From: Apostichopus japonicus
Lineage: Eukaryota > Echinodermata > Holothuroidea > Aspidochirotida > Stichopodidae
Direction of reading: 5' to 3'
DNA length: 64,000 nucleotides
Assembly: GCF_037975245.1 (NCBI RefSeq)
Contig: NC_092576.1
Span: 10,749,611-10,813,610, forward strand
Both the position numbers and the translations under genes were made by a program. This document shows, in pieces, positions 21,767-34,345 of this stretch. The notes below the pieces were generated by a model that worked only from the letters and a program-made list of their open reading frames with translations, did not search any database and was not told the DNA's origin. The stretch's first letter is position 1. Every line of letters starts with the position of its first letter.

Positions 21767-22849
21767 TGTTACGATCAACTCGATCAAGGCCAGAATACAC
21801 CTCCCCTTGGGTTCACAACTCAAATGACTAAACAGCACACTGTAAAATTTAACTTTAAATATAACAATAAGTATTTATTTATTTAATTGTGTGTTCAAGG
21901 TAGTTAAAATCAAACAAAGATCATTTATCAATATCTAAGCAGTTTACACTAAAACAGATTTAATAAGTTATACTATAATTTACTCACGACCTGGTGTGTG
22001 CCGCGACTCGAGCGCAGTGACAAAAGGTCCTGACGAATATTCCAGCGAAACTTGTAGACGGACGAATGTCCAATATTGAAGAAATCCAGCTCCCAACTTG
22101 ATGACTTCCACTTCGGAGGCCGACTACTAATGAATGTCCAAGTTGTGCTTGCAGCTTGTTTATCCTTGGATTCCTGTCCTTGGGTAACTCAGAGGCCACA
22201 ATAAGTAGTGCTGACTGGCACAGAACCGAAGACGGCTACACAACGATGGGCGACTTCGAAGCCGGTAAACTTGTAGCAAATCCACTAATAAAAAGACAGC
22301 TATAACTTTACTGTCAAACTAAGTGAGTATTTACTCACACTGGAATTGTAGGATTCACTTGAACGAGAGGTTATTAAACTCCTGGAGCCAAGATGGTTAA
22401 AAAACCTCGATCTCAAATTATCAGGTGCTTATATAGCCTTTTCACAAGTCCAGAAAGATCTTGAAATGTCCATCCATTCTAGAAGCATCTTACAGTAGCT
22501 CCAGCTCAGTTCAACCAACCCAAAAGGTCACTTCACCTTTCCAGGAAATCCTCACCTAGTGTTCTAAAAATAGCACAGGGGATGTCCCCTTGGCGGCACT
22601 CCAATGTTCTAGCTTGTTCCAATGTGTACTGTATTGGGATGATCTACATTGTTCTCAAATGTTCTAACTCTTCTAGAAGCTTCTCAACTTTTCCAAATAT
22701 TCTGCACACACCAGATATGCACACACACCAGGCAGTTCTATACTATGATTCTTAGATTAATTTATAATATTCTATGATATTGATTTATAATACAACTAAT
22801 TGTTGCAAAAATCATACAAATTATTGAGATTACTTAGGGGCCTGTAACA
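21767..22849 (-). repeat. gypsy 5' LTR
   Basis: Right copy of the 1083-bp LTR, collinear with 15676-16758 (offset 6091). It is the upstream LTR in element orientation and so would carry the promoter. Confidence 0.95.
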
Positions 22850-22853
22850 CTGT

Positions 22854-24530
22854 CCCTTAGCCAATAATAGTGGACCATGCATATAACTAATAATCGCTAA
22901 GTATGCCGACAATATGACCTTTTATTTTTCCAGTATTACAACCGTCATGGTCCAATGTACCTCTCAGACACTATTTGAGGTCATATTGTACTTCAAATAT
23001 TGCCTTTACTGTGAAACTAATCAATTTAAACAGAAGAGCCTTTTTTTCTGTTTTGCGTTCTCCGAATTTAACTTTATTCTATGAATCTTGCAACTTTTCT
23101 GGATTCCTGAATGAAAACCACATCCTCATAGCATTTTTTTCTCACAAAATGTTTTAACAATTTTCCTTCTCTTTAAACCAAACTTACATTATGAAATTTA
23201 TTAGATTTCTTTTTACCTTTTCTTCTCTAGTTTATTTCTTCTCTCATATTTACTTTTTCTTGTTGCTGTAATTAGCATTGTGTATGGTAACATCATCTGT
23301 ACTGTATCCACCAATCATGTGTGTCAGTAATAATTCATCCATTTGTTCTTTTCTTCTTCTTTTCGTCTGTCATAACATGCCCTTGTACTATACTTGACAT
23401 TTAAAATAAAACAGTTCATCTTGAACAGCAATTCTTTTTACTGTGAGATATTTGAAATTAATCAATCATTTTTATCAATATTTCTAAAGTAGAAGGCAAA
23501 AACTATTTTCTCGTCGTATTATCCATCACAAATTTAGATCAGTTTGATCAAGCTGTAATTAAAAAGTTCAATATATCTGGGAATCGCAAATTAGTTTAGA
23601 AAGTCTTTGTTTTTATTTGTTATATATTTTGTTTATTGGATAATTATCCTTTTGAAAAAATAAACTGAATTGAATTAATAGAGTACTGGAACAATCAGGC
23701 TAGGTGGATTAGCTAAGGTTACCGGTTGACAGACTCGAGATCTGTACTCTCAATTCATCTTGGCCGATTTCCAGTGGTATTGAAAAAGTTGCTAGTTTTT
23801 CGCAAGGCATCATTTTGCACCCGCTTGTCTAAGTTCGCTCCAGGACCGCCGGGTTACATCAATAAACCGGTAGTAATTTATGCCGCTCTGGTAACAGTTA
23901 ATAATAACCAACAAGCAAGCAAACATTTCGAATGTATCACATTTCGTAACGAAGCAAAAGAAAATATATTTTGAAGATTAACCTTTGTGGGTACATCTGT
24001 CTTATTGACATCACATATCTGAGATCAAATTCCTGTAATGTAATGTGGCAAACATCTATTTCACAGACTGTCATGATAATGATAATAAATCCAGAAATGT
24101 AGATAGAAACAAAAGAGTGCTTAAAATTGTATTAATTTTTTTTCTCCCTACAACCAAGTGCACTAATACGATCTTATGTTATTGACGAAAACGTTTGGTC
24201 CCAATATCTGTCATTAAAGGTGCCCTTATGCCATTCAAATGTGTAATTTAAAGGTGTAGTTAAGAGGGTCCTGTCGTTATAAAAAAACATATAAATAATG
24301 AAATCTGTGCTATGGATTTGCATGCTGCGGATAATCGAAGTTTTAAGATACTGAAACTTTGTGACCGCTTCAAATCAAAGTCGAATCTTCCACTGCTCTT
24401 CGCTTCCCCCACCCCACCCCACATTTCACAATCCCCCCCCTGTACCCCGTATGGAATGTGTACCCGGTAGGTAGAGGCCTATGTCTGAGTCTTATACATG
24501 TCCCTGTAAGGTGTAAATACAAGAGCTCGC
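22854..24530. other. duplicated 3' flank of copy 2, no gene
   Basis: Continues the unit interrupted by the gypsy element. It is paralogous to 1780-3384 and 50960-52330. It contains the empty hAT site near 23700-23715. No coding frame is conserved between units. Confidence 0.65.
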
Positions 24531-24539
24531 GTATGTAAC

Positions 24540-24969
<430 letters not shown>

Positions 24970-25194
24970 GTTGCATGAGTGTTTAAGTTGTTAACGTACT
25001 CCAAACTCCAAACTTATTTGATATCACCCCACCCATGACTGCTACACTGTGCATATATGGCGTGCCAGGGCGGCTTTATTTCCTTCTTCATATGCACGTC
25101 TATGTAGTGTGTTCCTTTGGTGTACATAGTTCTCACTGTATGCCATTTCAAATTACTGTGCGTTGTTATTTGTACTAGTACCGACACACCCTAT

Positions 25195-25309
25195 ACCATG
25201 TGTAAATGGTATACTGCTATCTACTAACGGCCTAAGTGTACGTTAATTGGACACAGCTTCTAATCATATCTGAGTGGTCGTTTAACTTATCAACTAGAAC
25301 ACATTAAAG
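25195..25309 (+). promoter_or_regulatory. candidate promoter and 5'UTR exon of copy 3
   Basis: GGTATACTGCTATCTACTAA (25209 on) and the following 90 bases recur at 41701 and, less closely, at 62370. Each ends in AAG|GTAAGAGTGGC, a consensus donor (here 25310). Position, conservation and donor suggest a non-coding first exon spliced to the acceptor at 30142 before the DED exon. Transcription start is not determinable from sequence. Confidence 0.35.
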
Positions 25310-27724
25310 GTAAGAGTGGCTTTTTGTGATTATTACATAGCAGATTAGTTTATCAAGGTGTTCAACCGTTTCAATTGTCCGTGGAATCGATATCTAGTTG
25401 TAAACATACACATAACGTTCAAAAGCTGATACAACTGTCCAATCACGTCAACCATTGTAATATCGAGCCTCAAATGATAACTATTTTATTACGTTGTCAA
25501 AATGAATATTATATTTAAGGAACGAGTGGTGAACGAGTTGATTCTTCCCTTTAGTAAGTATATAAGAGAATATTGTCTTTTACCTCACATCGCCCGAAAA
25601 TGCCATATAAACATCGCGAGGAGAAAAGAAATGAAAATGAAAATGATTTGAGGACTCGGAAATACTCTCAGAGGGAATTTAAACCAAAACAACTTTGTTA
25701 AAACCATTTAAACCTTGTTGAAATTGAACTTATTTCTCATTTTCTGTTTACCTGTAATACAGATTAGTGTATGCAATGGTGAAGTAATGTTTTGCAGTTT
25801 TCTGGTTAAATAAAAAAGAGCAGCTCTTGACTATTCCAGTTATCAACTAACCGCGATAGTACTCAGGCTGATAGATGCACGTGATATGAAAGACCAGCTT
25901 AGCTTTAACAACTTCGTGTTTTTAAACGTATTTCCGATACCGCTTTAGTTTCTTTAAGAAAAGACGTTCGTCGGTGACACTAATTGGTCATCCAGCCATG
26001 CAGTAACCACTCAACTATATTTAACTGAAACATTTGATTTTAATATATAATACGTATAATTAGACGATATAACTAAAGAAAATTTAAACAAAAAAAATTG
26101 AAACTCATATGTTATATTATATGGAACAATCGTGGTGATTGACGTCTGATTGGTTAACAGTTGACAAACAGATATTCAATAAGACTTTAAGCAAAATCAA
26201 TGAACACATGCACGACGTTCATTGAAAGAAAAATAGCTAGCCATACACACAAATATACACATAGAGCCTACACATTTTGTTCGGGTGACGGTTACCTCGT
26301 CTTAAAACTATTATGTAGTATATTGAGTATACATTGCTTGTATTTTACATTACTTTGGGTCTAAGTACTAAACCGTCAACTTGAAGGTCCATTCCCGAAA
26401 GGTAAGTGTAGGCACACTACTAAAATCATGTACAATTTAGCAAAATATAAAAGAAAAGTTTAGTACCCGGTAATGGCGTGAACTGGAAATACCAAGTTCA
26501 GTACAAACAACAGAGCCATTCAGTTATAGTGCATGGACAGTGTTTACTCCATTCTGATTTCATTCAGCGTTTTGTATCATCATATCTTGGCATTTTGTAA
26601 TTAATGTGGTTAATTGTCATCTTTCATTTCACTTTTGAAAAAAATGTCATACATTTTACACTTTTGATATATGTTATTAATAACAATATTTGGCGAGACG
26701 AATTCATAAAATAACTGTTTAGAATCTGCCATTATGGTCTTATTAAAGTACAATATGTGACTTACAGTCTCACATTGAAAAAAAACCCAACATTTTCTGC
26801 TCCAGTGTGATGTTTTTTGATATTTTATATTCCTCTCATTCTCATTTGTTTCACACAAATGACTTTTCCCCCTACAGAAGTTGACACTTTAGTTCAAATT
26901 CATAAATACAACTGATACATTCTAAACCGATTGTGAAAAAATAGTAAAAATAGACCCAATTTTCCGGTAATTTTCCACCATCGTAGTAAAACTATCTACC
27001 CAAATTTTGCGTGGTCAATAAGCTATTAGGGTAAGTCTATTGTATCCAGCATACACGCATTCATGCATATATATATAACAGGTGGAAAGTTATCAATGGT
27101 CAGCGGTGGGATCTTGCTAAAATAAAAGGAAAGATTAATTTTAGTGGGTCGGCATTTTATACGTTCTGCCTATTTCATGCATTCTTGATTGTACCACACA
27201 CCTATTTGAATCTTAAAGATATAAGAGGCCGTGTCGTGAATCCAGCTTTGCGTCGCAGCCATGCCAACGACTTAACGATGCATGTTGCATGACTTAACGG
27301 ATTGAATGCGAGTCCAAACCCACTCGGCCTTTGTCTTAGAAATAATATTTGTATAAGTATCCATTCTAGTATGACATCTGTAACATGAAAGATAGCAAAT
27401 CTATGAACTGCATGAGGTGGTGTATGCAATACTGATTTACACGTGAATTCTTCTAGTCGTGAAGCAATTTAAAACTATATATACAATTAAACATAAGAAT
27501 GCAAATACAAGCACCACTCCTCTCATGGAGGACGGTAGAACTAGTAGGGATAAGGACACACGGGGCATGTGATATAGGTAGGTCTATTTGCTTTTCGTCC
27601 TGTCACAGACTAGTATTCGTCACTTTTGTGTAGTAGCCATAGAGTACACCGTGAATGTCCACTGTCAAATGGGGAGAGTTGGGGGTAGGTGGAATCACCT
27701 TACGTAAGAAGAAAATAATCGATT

Positions 27725-28170
27725 GGGTGGTACATTGGTCTTATTGATCTTAAAAAGAACGCCCACGGTTTACTATAATGTATAAAATAGCCAAGGAATT
27801 TGCATGGGTTATACGCAGGTATCAACATACGTGTTTTAGTATGTTTTCTTGAGTGACATGGATGGAGTCGGATATGATGAGGGGAGGTGGTATAGAGGGC
27901 AAGGAGAAACGGCTGTTGAAAGGGGTGGCATACTGGTCTTATTAATTTTTAAAGGAACGCCCACGTTTTGTTGCAATGAATAAAATAGACTAGGAATTTG
28001 TATGGGTTATGGGCTGATGTAAGTGTTTTAGTATGTTTTTCTTGGGTGACATGAATGGTGTCGGATAGAGGGGTGTTGAGTTAGGGAGGGCAAGGAGAGC
28101 CGGCTGCTGAAAGGGTGGTATATTGGTCTTATTTATTTTAAAAGAACCCCCACCATTTTCTAAAATTTAT
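27725..28170 (+). repeat. tandem repeat, period about 190-198 bp, about 2.3 copies
   Basis: TGGTCTTATT anchors occur at 27736, 27934 and 28124, with shared text between them (AAAGAACGCCCAC, TTTTAGTATGTTTTCTTG, GGCAAGGAGA). Copies are diverged by substitutions and small indels. This block is absent from the copy 4 unit. Confidence 0.75.
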
Positions 28171-28404
28171 GAAATAGGGATATTATGAAATGTGAACACA
28201 TGCAGTTGCAAAAATAACAGTTCCAGTGGCGTAATCTGTTAAGTCGGAACTCTTATGAAGCACACAGACTACGGAAAATTGTGTGCAATTCTTCATTTTC
28301 AAGTAAGTGTATTGCGTGAAATGTCTCTGACAATAGTTTAGTAGTATCCTTCAAAAGTTTTACAAGCTTTTCCACTATACGATCCCCTTAAAACGGAATG
28401 TAAA

Positions 28405-28725
28405 ATTTTTCTTAAGCTCACAGGCACATTTATAACTTACAACCCAACCTCGTGTAAATCCTCAGATTTAAAAAAGGAAACAACTGGGCCATTGTTCAAG
28501 TGTTTCCAAGTTGTACTATAGTATGTTGTTCCTTCTTTTTATTTCCTTCCAGTAAACATATGAAAAAAATTCTTACGCTCACAGGCACATACATATTATC
28601 CAACCCAACCTCGTGTGAATCCTCAGATTTAAAGAAGGAGACAACTGTGCCATTGTTCAAGTGTTTCCAAGTTGTACTATAGTATGTTGTTCCTTCTTTT
28701 TATTTCCTTCCAGTATACATATAAA
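28405..28725 (+). repeat. 161-bp tandem duplication
   Basis: CTTAAGCTCACAGGCAC at 28411 recurs as CTTACGCTCACAGGCAC at 28572. GTGTTTCCAAGTTGTACTAT at 28500 recurs at 28661. The copies differ by few changes. Confidence 0.85.
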
Positions 28726-28754
28726 ATTTATAGAGAGGAGTCATATAATACCTC

Positions 28755-29225
28755 AACAAGAAGAGTAACTAATATAAAAGGTGATTTTTTATTTTTATTT
28801 TAAGATGATAGGATATTATATCAAATACATTTACACATACTTAAGTGAATACATAAAACGATATAACAAACAGACCACAACACAAGTTTATTCAATCTCT
28901 GTGCACCTCACTCGTGTGAGGTATGTAGAGTACAAATATGCTTACAAAGTTCATATGACAACAACGTTGACAAAAAGAATTAAAAAGAAAAAAAATGTAT
29001 ACATGGAAAATAGTGGCGCCATGCCCCAGACGTATAAGAAGAAAATGAAATGTGGACGGAAATGCGAAATGGAAAAGAATAAATGGCTTCATATGTACAG
29101 TCGAAGAATAACTAATATAAAAGGGGAAAATGTTAAGATGATAGGATATCATATCAAATACATCTACACATACAAAAGTTAATACATAAAACGATATAAC
29201 AAACAGACTACAACAAACATTAAAA
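28755..29225 (+). repeat. dispersed direct repeat pair of about 120 bp
   Basis: A segment at about 28760-28885 (ACTAATATAAAAGG, GATGATAGGATAT, AACGATATAACAAACAGAC) recurs at about 29108-29215. The 133-aa open frame between them is Lys/Tyr-rich low-complexity sequence with no recognisable domain. Confidence 0.7.
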
Positions 29226-30166
29226 GTGCTCGGATGAAATGTATAGAGCAGCACATTCGCCACTACGCGAAAACAGGGACGATATATAGCGCTTCAGAAC
29301 TACTTGATTTGATCATATTTGGACCAAATCTATTGTTCATGACAGTTCGCCAATATTACTATATATATATTTATATTTAAGTCATCAGCGGTTCTACTGA
29401 CACATTTTTAGTTTGTTTTCATATCTTTTGGTTGGAATTGTATCTCGTTCTAATAATTATGTAACATTGAAACTGTGCACGAAGAATAAAGACAGTCAGA
29501 GACTAGTTTTGTATTCACATTAAAAAATAGCGAAAGCGACCTTTTCCCCAATTCCGACTCGTCGAATTTGTCAGGAAACTGGTGGTTGTCGATACAATCT
29601 TAAACACAATACTGCAAATTATCCATATTTTAAATTTTTACACGGAGTCTGGTACACGCATTTCCGGCTCGCAACGGTTGTCGTAGACGTCATAAATATT
29701 ATACAATCCGATAACAGCTTTAATATTCAAACATTCTAGACCCTTCTCTGCATTGCATTGAGGCTCTCTTCCGTGTAAACAAGTAATGTTTTTCAATTGA
29801 TAACAGTTTAAAACGTTACCCAATTATACCTCCTATAAGTTCATGTCTGGAGATTACTGTTTTTTAATAAAATTCTAAGTATTTATAGATACTTCTAGAA
29901 ACTAATATTCATGTTATACAGACATACTAACTTCCTTAACCTTGTTTTCACGGAAATATAACTAACAAGTAAACAGAAAAAAGTGCGGGAAAGGCACAAG
30001 AATAGCTAACTTTATCAATGAAATGAACTTATTCAAAATACTTGACATTAATACGAATTATTTGTAATTGGTATAGGTTACGTTAAGGTAAAATTTTAAT
30101 TTGTCACGCATATCATCAGTGAATCGCTCTGTTCATTTGCAGTAATAGGGATAACATTTCTTCGAC

Positions 30167-30446
30167 ATGACGTCATCAAGTTCTAAGTCACCGTTCAGAC
30201 TCACTCTTCTGAAAGTATCCGAAGTCTTGACGGAGGAAAATGTCCAGGATTTGGCTTTCCTATGTGAAGATATAAGTCCTGCCAGAAGAGAGCTGATAAC
30301 CAACGCTAGAGAATTATTCGCTGCTTTGCAAGGTCATGACCTGCTCAACGAACGAAAGGTTAACGTACTTATCGATTGGTTAGACGAGCTTCGGCTTTTG
30401 GAGGCTTCAAATCTGTTGAAGAATTACAGAAAGACGCATCTAACAG
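30167..30446 (+). CDS. DED exon of DED/B-box TRIM-like protein, copy 3
   Basis: 280 bases, the same length as in copy 2, encoding residues 1-93 plus one base. The start ATG lies 25 bases after the acceptor ending at 30142. It carries a death effector domain over residues about 8-88. It differs from copy 2 at a handful of sites (SKS for TTS near the start, E for D and E for K in the first helices, LDELRLL for LDEPRLL). The donor ACAG|GTAGGC is at 30447. Reading past it gives an apparent longer frame to 30556 that is intronic. The overhanging G joins GT of the exon at 32468 to form Gly94. Confidence 0.85.
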
Positions 30447-32467
30447 GTAGGCTACTACCAAACAAAAGCAGGCGTGTAGCAGGACTTCTTGATGTAAATG
30501 AGATTGCAACTAAATTTACCCCCATTTTAAGTGTCAGGAAAGATCAGTTTAATTAACGCCTGTATTGATATCACTTTTCATGACGTCATACATGCCTTAT
30601 CGTCTGTACGAATTCAAATTTTTCGGTTGAGGCACAAAATACTTGTGACAATCGTTGTGGGGAGGAAGCCACCTTCTTTGAGCAAGTTTGGTATTTTATA
30701 ATGGGACTTACATGCAAAATGGTGCTATAAATTCCATCATTTTAACTATATTTGTCTTAACGACTTAGCATGCGTGAAATGAAATGTTAGCCATTTAAGA
30801 ATATTGGGTCAGGGAAGTTGAGGTGGCACGTGTTACCATGCCCCCCCTCTCCCCGTGGCTACGGCCCTGTATATATTAACGATATCAAACACTTAGAAAT
30901 ACGTCATAGTACGTGTGGGTTTATACGCTGGTACACCATCACTATATATATTGACCAAAATGGGGATAGTCATCACAGCGTACTCCACCCAAAATCTTCT
31001 TGAACTTCGAACAAATAACTCTAATTCTCTCGGTTTATTGCGGATGGTATTCTAGAATTAAATTAGATGCCTTTGTTATGAAATAGAATAGTATATACAA
31101 CCTACATTGTACCTCACCACCATACGAGTGTTTGTTCCAACCTATAAGGAAGTTAGATACTTTGTTTAGTAAGCGATTTATCATTCACGAAATTATTAAT
31201 TTTTCCTGAAATAGGAATATCACAGCATCATCTGGTCTCATATTTCACATTTTACGTATTAAAATCAAAGGTTGTGTGGGGGGAGGGAGGGGAGGTGGGA
31301 GGAGGTTATGCACTGCCCTCTGATCATGTTAATGTATCGTTCTCGCACCTCTGCCTCCTATGTGTTGCAATGTAATGCAGGAAAGTTATAGTCAAGACGT
31401 GTTGCAGAATGAGAGTAAACAGTGTTAAAAAGTAGAAACATTGTCAAAAGTATCAGGTTGATGTTGTGTCAGGTTGGGAAGGGGGGGGGGGGAGAGAAGA
31501 ATGGGTGACTTGCATTAATCTTCCAGAGTAAAGATGCATTCAAATTTCTGAATACAAATACGGACCAGTGATATGTTACGGTACATTCATTTGCATAAAT
31601 TTAAATTATAATATAAATAACGGGGGAATCCTGAACACGGCTAACCTTCCACGCTGTACTGAGAGAACATTTGATAGAGGTTATCCTTATCTTTCACTTT
31701 CTTTGGAAACTTCCCCCTCCATTATATGACCAACTCACCTCCACCCGCTCCCCCCCCCCCCCCATTCCCGCCCCAATCCCACTTGAAATGACTTGGACCA
31801 ATGTACCTTTCGTCAATGAAATTATTCCTCATTTGGCTCTAATACTTTCAAGTCGCAGTAAATAAACACTTACAAAATCTTCCTATACCCGGAACTATAA
31901 ACTACGGGTTTCTCCAACGCCAATTGTCTCGGTATATTGCAGATTGTATTCAATCAATAAGTTACATATCTTTGTTCTTAAATAATGTTTACATCTACGT
32001 TGTACCGGCATCACGATACGAACACTGTTAAAACTTTAGTTTCGTAAGAGATTTATTCGTCACGAAATGAGTCATTGACGAAATGAGTCATTGATTATCA
32101 AGTAGAAATATCATAGTATTATCCGATTGTTTTCATGACGTAATTAACGTATATATAAGAAGGGGGATTATATGCATTGCCTCTGATACATTCCAATCCA
32201 TCGTTCCCGTATTCCACCTCCTTCCTTCCTATATTATACTTTAAACTAAAATTCATCATGTCACTGCAGGAATTGATTAGTTAACACGTGCAAGAAAATT
32301 AGAGTAAGCAATATCTGGTGACGACATGATTAAAGTATAATATGGATTTTTCTTTAGGTTAGGGTAGAAGAGTGGTTGACTTATAACAGTCGTCTTTAAG
32401 AGAAAATGCTATAAAAAATCTTTAAAAGAAAATCATAAATTAAACTATTTGTTTCATTTTTGTTCAG
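30447..32467 (+). other. coding intron of copy 3
   Basis: A 2021-bp GT-AG intron (GTAGGC...TTTTGTTCAG), paralogous to 11103-13285. It contains G-rich (31275-31310, 31479-31492) and C-rich (31741-31763) runs and no recognisable gene. Confidence 0.75.
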
Positions 32468-33939
32468 GTCACGTCAAGGCACAAGAGAATTGTTTCGTCC
32501 ATGAAGATCTACCATTGAAGTATTTTTGTGTGTCATGTGACTCAAAAATCTGTCCAGACTGTGCCTTTACGTCACATAATCGGGACGCCGGTTGTGACGT
32601 CATAAGCCTGGACAAAATGTCCAAGGAAGTAAGTGAGCGCCGTGAAAAGCTAATGAAAGAATTGGAAACGTTGAAAACAGAGATCGCCTCGACAGAGCAG
32701 CTTTGGGAAGAAAAGAAGGAGCACTTGGCGCGTTGTTGTGAAAAATCTCGTAATGAAGTTCAAAAGGAGTGTTTGACATTGATTGGAAAAGCTGAAAGTA
32801 TGAAGCGATTACAAACAGAAGTATTAGTTGGGAAGGAATTAGCTGACATAAAGCAGATCATTGAAGAGAAAAAGGAATCGCAGATTTTAGAGAACGAACT
32901 TGCAATAATAACTCAATGTCACAAATTGTCACACGACAATGCTCTTGATGAAATCCAAAAGATAAGCAAGAGCACGAAGAAGACGGCCAAAATTAAAGAT
33001 AAATTAGAGAATCAGAAAGAGATGCTAAAACATAGGTCTGTTGATTTCTTGTTCAGGAAGATACCCAATGATGGAGCATTCTGTAGCATTACAGTCAGTA
33101 CGCTGATAGGAAGTGTAAGCATGCGTGCTGATCAGTTATTACATACATTTGATGAACGACAAAGTAGTGTGGGCGTTCTTCTTATTTGTATTGATCCTAA
33201 AGATTCCAGTAAGGAATACTGGAGACATCTGGAGAAGATTGATAATCACGATGATCCTGTAGTTATGTCGAATGTAGATATGTATTATGATGGCAAACTA
33301 CACCCATATTTTGCTGTAGGTAATACTGTCTTCATTGTACATCCTCACAGCAATGGTTCTCTGTATGATTTTGTAAAATCAGTCTCATCCTTGGTGATTG
33401 ATGAGGTACCTGAAGGTTCCTGGATTACCAGTATTGCTACACATTATCCAATCAATTATTCTAACGATGAGTTTATCATCTCTACCAGCTGTGACCATTC
33501 TATTCGTGAGTACACTGTCTCAGGATCTGCTCTTAGAGTAATAGATACACGAGACATTTTACGGTCGAATGGTATATCCAGAGTTGCTTGCTGTCGTAAT
33601 TTATTTGCTATCATTGGTCGAAGTCTTGATGACGTCATACTGATAGATGCTGATGGTACAGTCAAGCAGTTTGGCACTTTAAGGTTTCAGCCAGCTTTGT
33701 CTGGTATGTTACCGATCAATATCATCTGGACTGGTGTTCAGTGGCTGGTATTGTACATCAGTGAGGAAGTAGAGAAAGAGTGGAAGGTTGTTGAATATGA
33801 GGAGACTGGGGAGTTTGTCAAGGTGTGTGATGAAGGAACATCATCTAATGAGATGGATGTTCCTCTTAGTGTCACTCGATGGGTGAACGCTGGGTATGTT
33901 ACTCTTGCTAATGCTAAAGTACGTACATTTCAGTACTGA
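32468..33939 (+). CDS. B-box/coiled-coil/propeller exon of DED/B-box TRIM-like protein, copy 3
   Basis: 1472 bases, no internal stop; spliced to 30167-30446 it gives 583 aa. The B-box ligands are all present (CFVH, CVSC, CPDC, H, C at residues 102-136). The coiled coil occupies about 145-290 and the propeller-like domain about 300-583. Against copies 2 and 4 the sequence is very close except in short blocks: DGKLHPY before FAVG, HYPINYSNDEF, RFQPALSG and TRWVNAG. Replacements there are dense while flanking bases are identical. The role is inferred to be an adaptor linking DED-type signalling to ligand recognition, probably in the cytosol since no signal peptide or membrane segment is visible. 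Confidence 0.88.
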
Positions 33940-34345
33940 AATCTGATTTCGGTTACAGAAGACATCTTAGGTTAAAACCACTAGAACAATAACGTTCGAT
34001 TATAGCAGACAGTGTTGAGATAAACATTCATCAAAAGTGGAATAACGTTTATCAAGAAAGATACTGGTAACGTCACTAATGTAACGGTAGAAATCTCCCC
34101 ATTCGCTGTGCGTGATATACCAACGTCATTTCCGCTCAGCGACTTTCCCTATAACGCCTCTTCCGTTTAAAAAATCAAAGAATTATGTGTAAATTTGTAT
34201 TCATTTCAGTTGACTAAGTTTTAAAATATTTAAAAGTGTTTATTTTGCTTAATGTGCTTATATCATTTCATTCATGCGACAAATAAAAACGCAACATAAT
34301 TTGAATCGAAACATTTCATGCCCCCCCCCCCTCCCCGCAACCCCC
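33940..34345 (+). other. 3'UTR of copy 3
   Basis: Paralogous to the flanks after copies 1, 2 and 4. The conserved polyadenylation hexamer AATAAA is at 34282-34287. The paralogy breaks at a C-rich run (34320-34345), where a foreign coiled-coil gene fragment begins. Confidence 0.65.

Larger units (their letters stand above)
15676..22849 (-). mobile_element. full-length Ty3/gypsy LTR retrotransposon, Gmr1-like domain order
   Basis: A 7174-bp element on the minus strand with two 1083-bp LTRs (TGTTAC...GTAACA), flanked by a 4-bp target duplication CTGT (15672-15675 and 22850-22853). Sister units at about 1755-1785 and 50935-50965 show the uninterrupted site. In element orientation the order is gag, zinc knuckle, protease, integrase, reverse transcriptase, RNase H. 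Integrase before RT is unusual for Ty3/gypsy and marks the Gmr1-like group of deuterostomes. A primer-binding site and polypurine tract are visible. The LTRs differ at only one position that I noticed (15797 G, 21888 T), so insertion is recent. A one-base insertion at 18652 breaks the polyprotein. Confidence 0.93.
25310..30142 (+). other. probable 5'UTR intron of copy 3
   Basis: No coding region was recognised. 25310-25560 matches 41803-42060; 26250-26410 matches 45210-45390; 27130-27560 matches 45690-46110; 29300-30140 matches 9960-10800. It ends in TTCATTTGCAG. A second exon-like end CGAAAG|GTAAGTGT occurs at 26401. It holds unit-3-specific tandem repeats, listed separately. Confidence 0.45.

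Noticed and set aside
28781-29263. 133-aa and 123-aa overlapping ORFs on opposite strands
   Set aside because: They lie in a direct-repeat region with low-complexity Lys/Tyr content and no domain, and they are not conserved in the paralogous unit.
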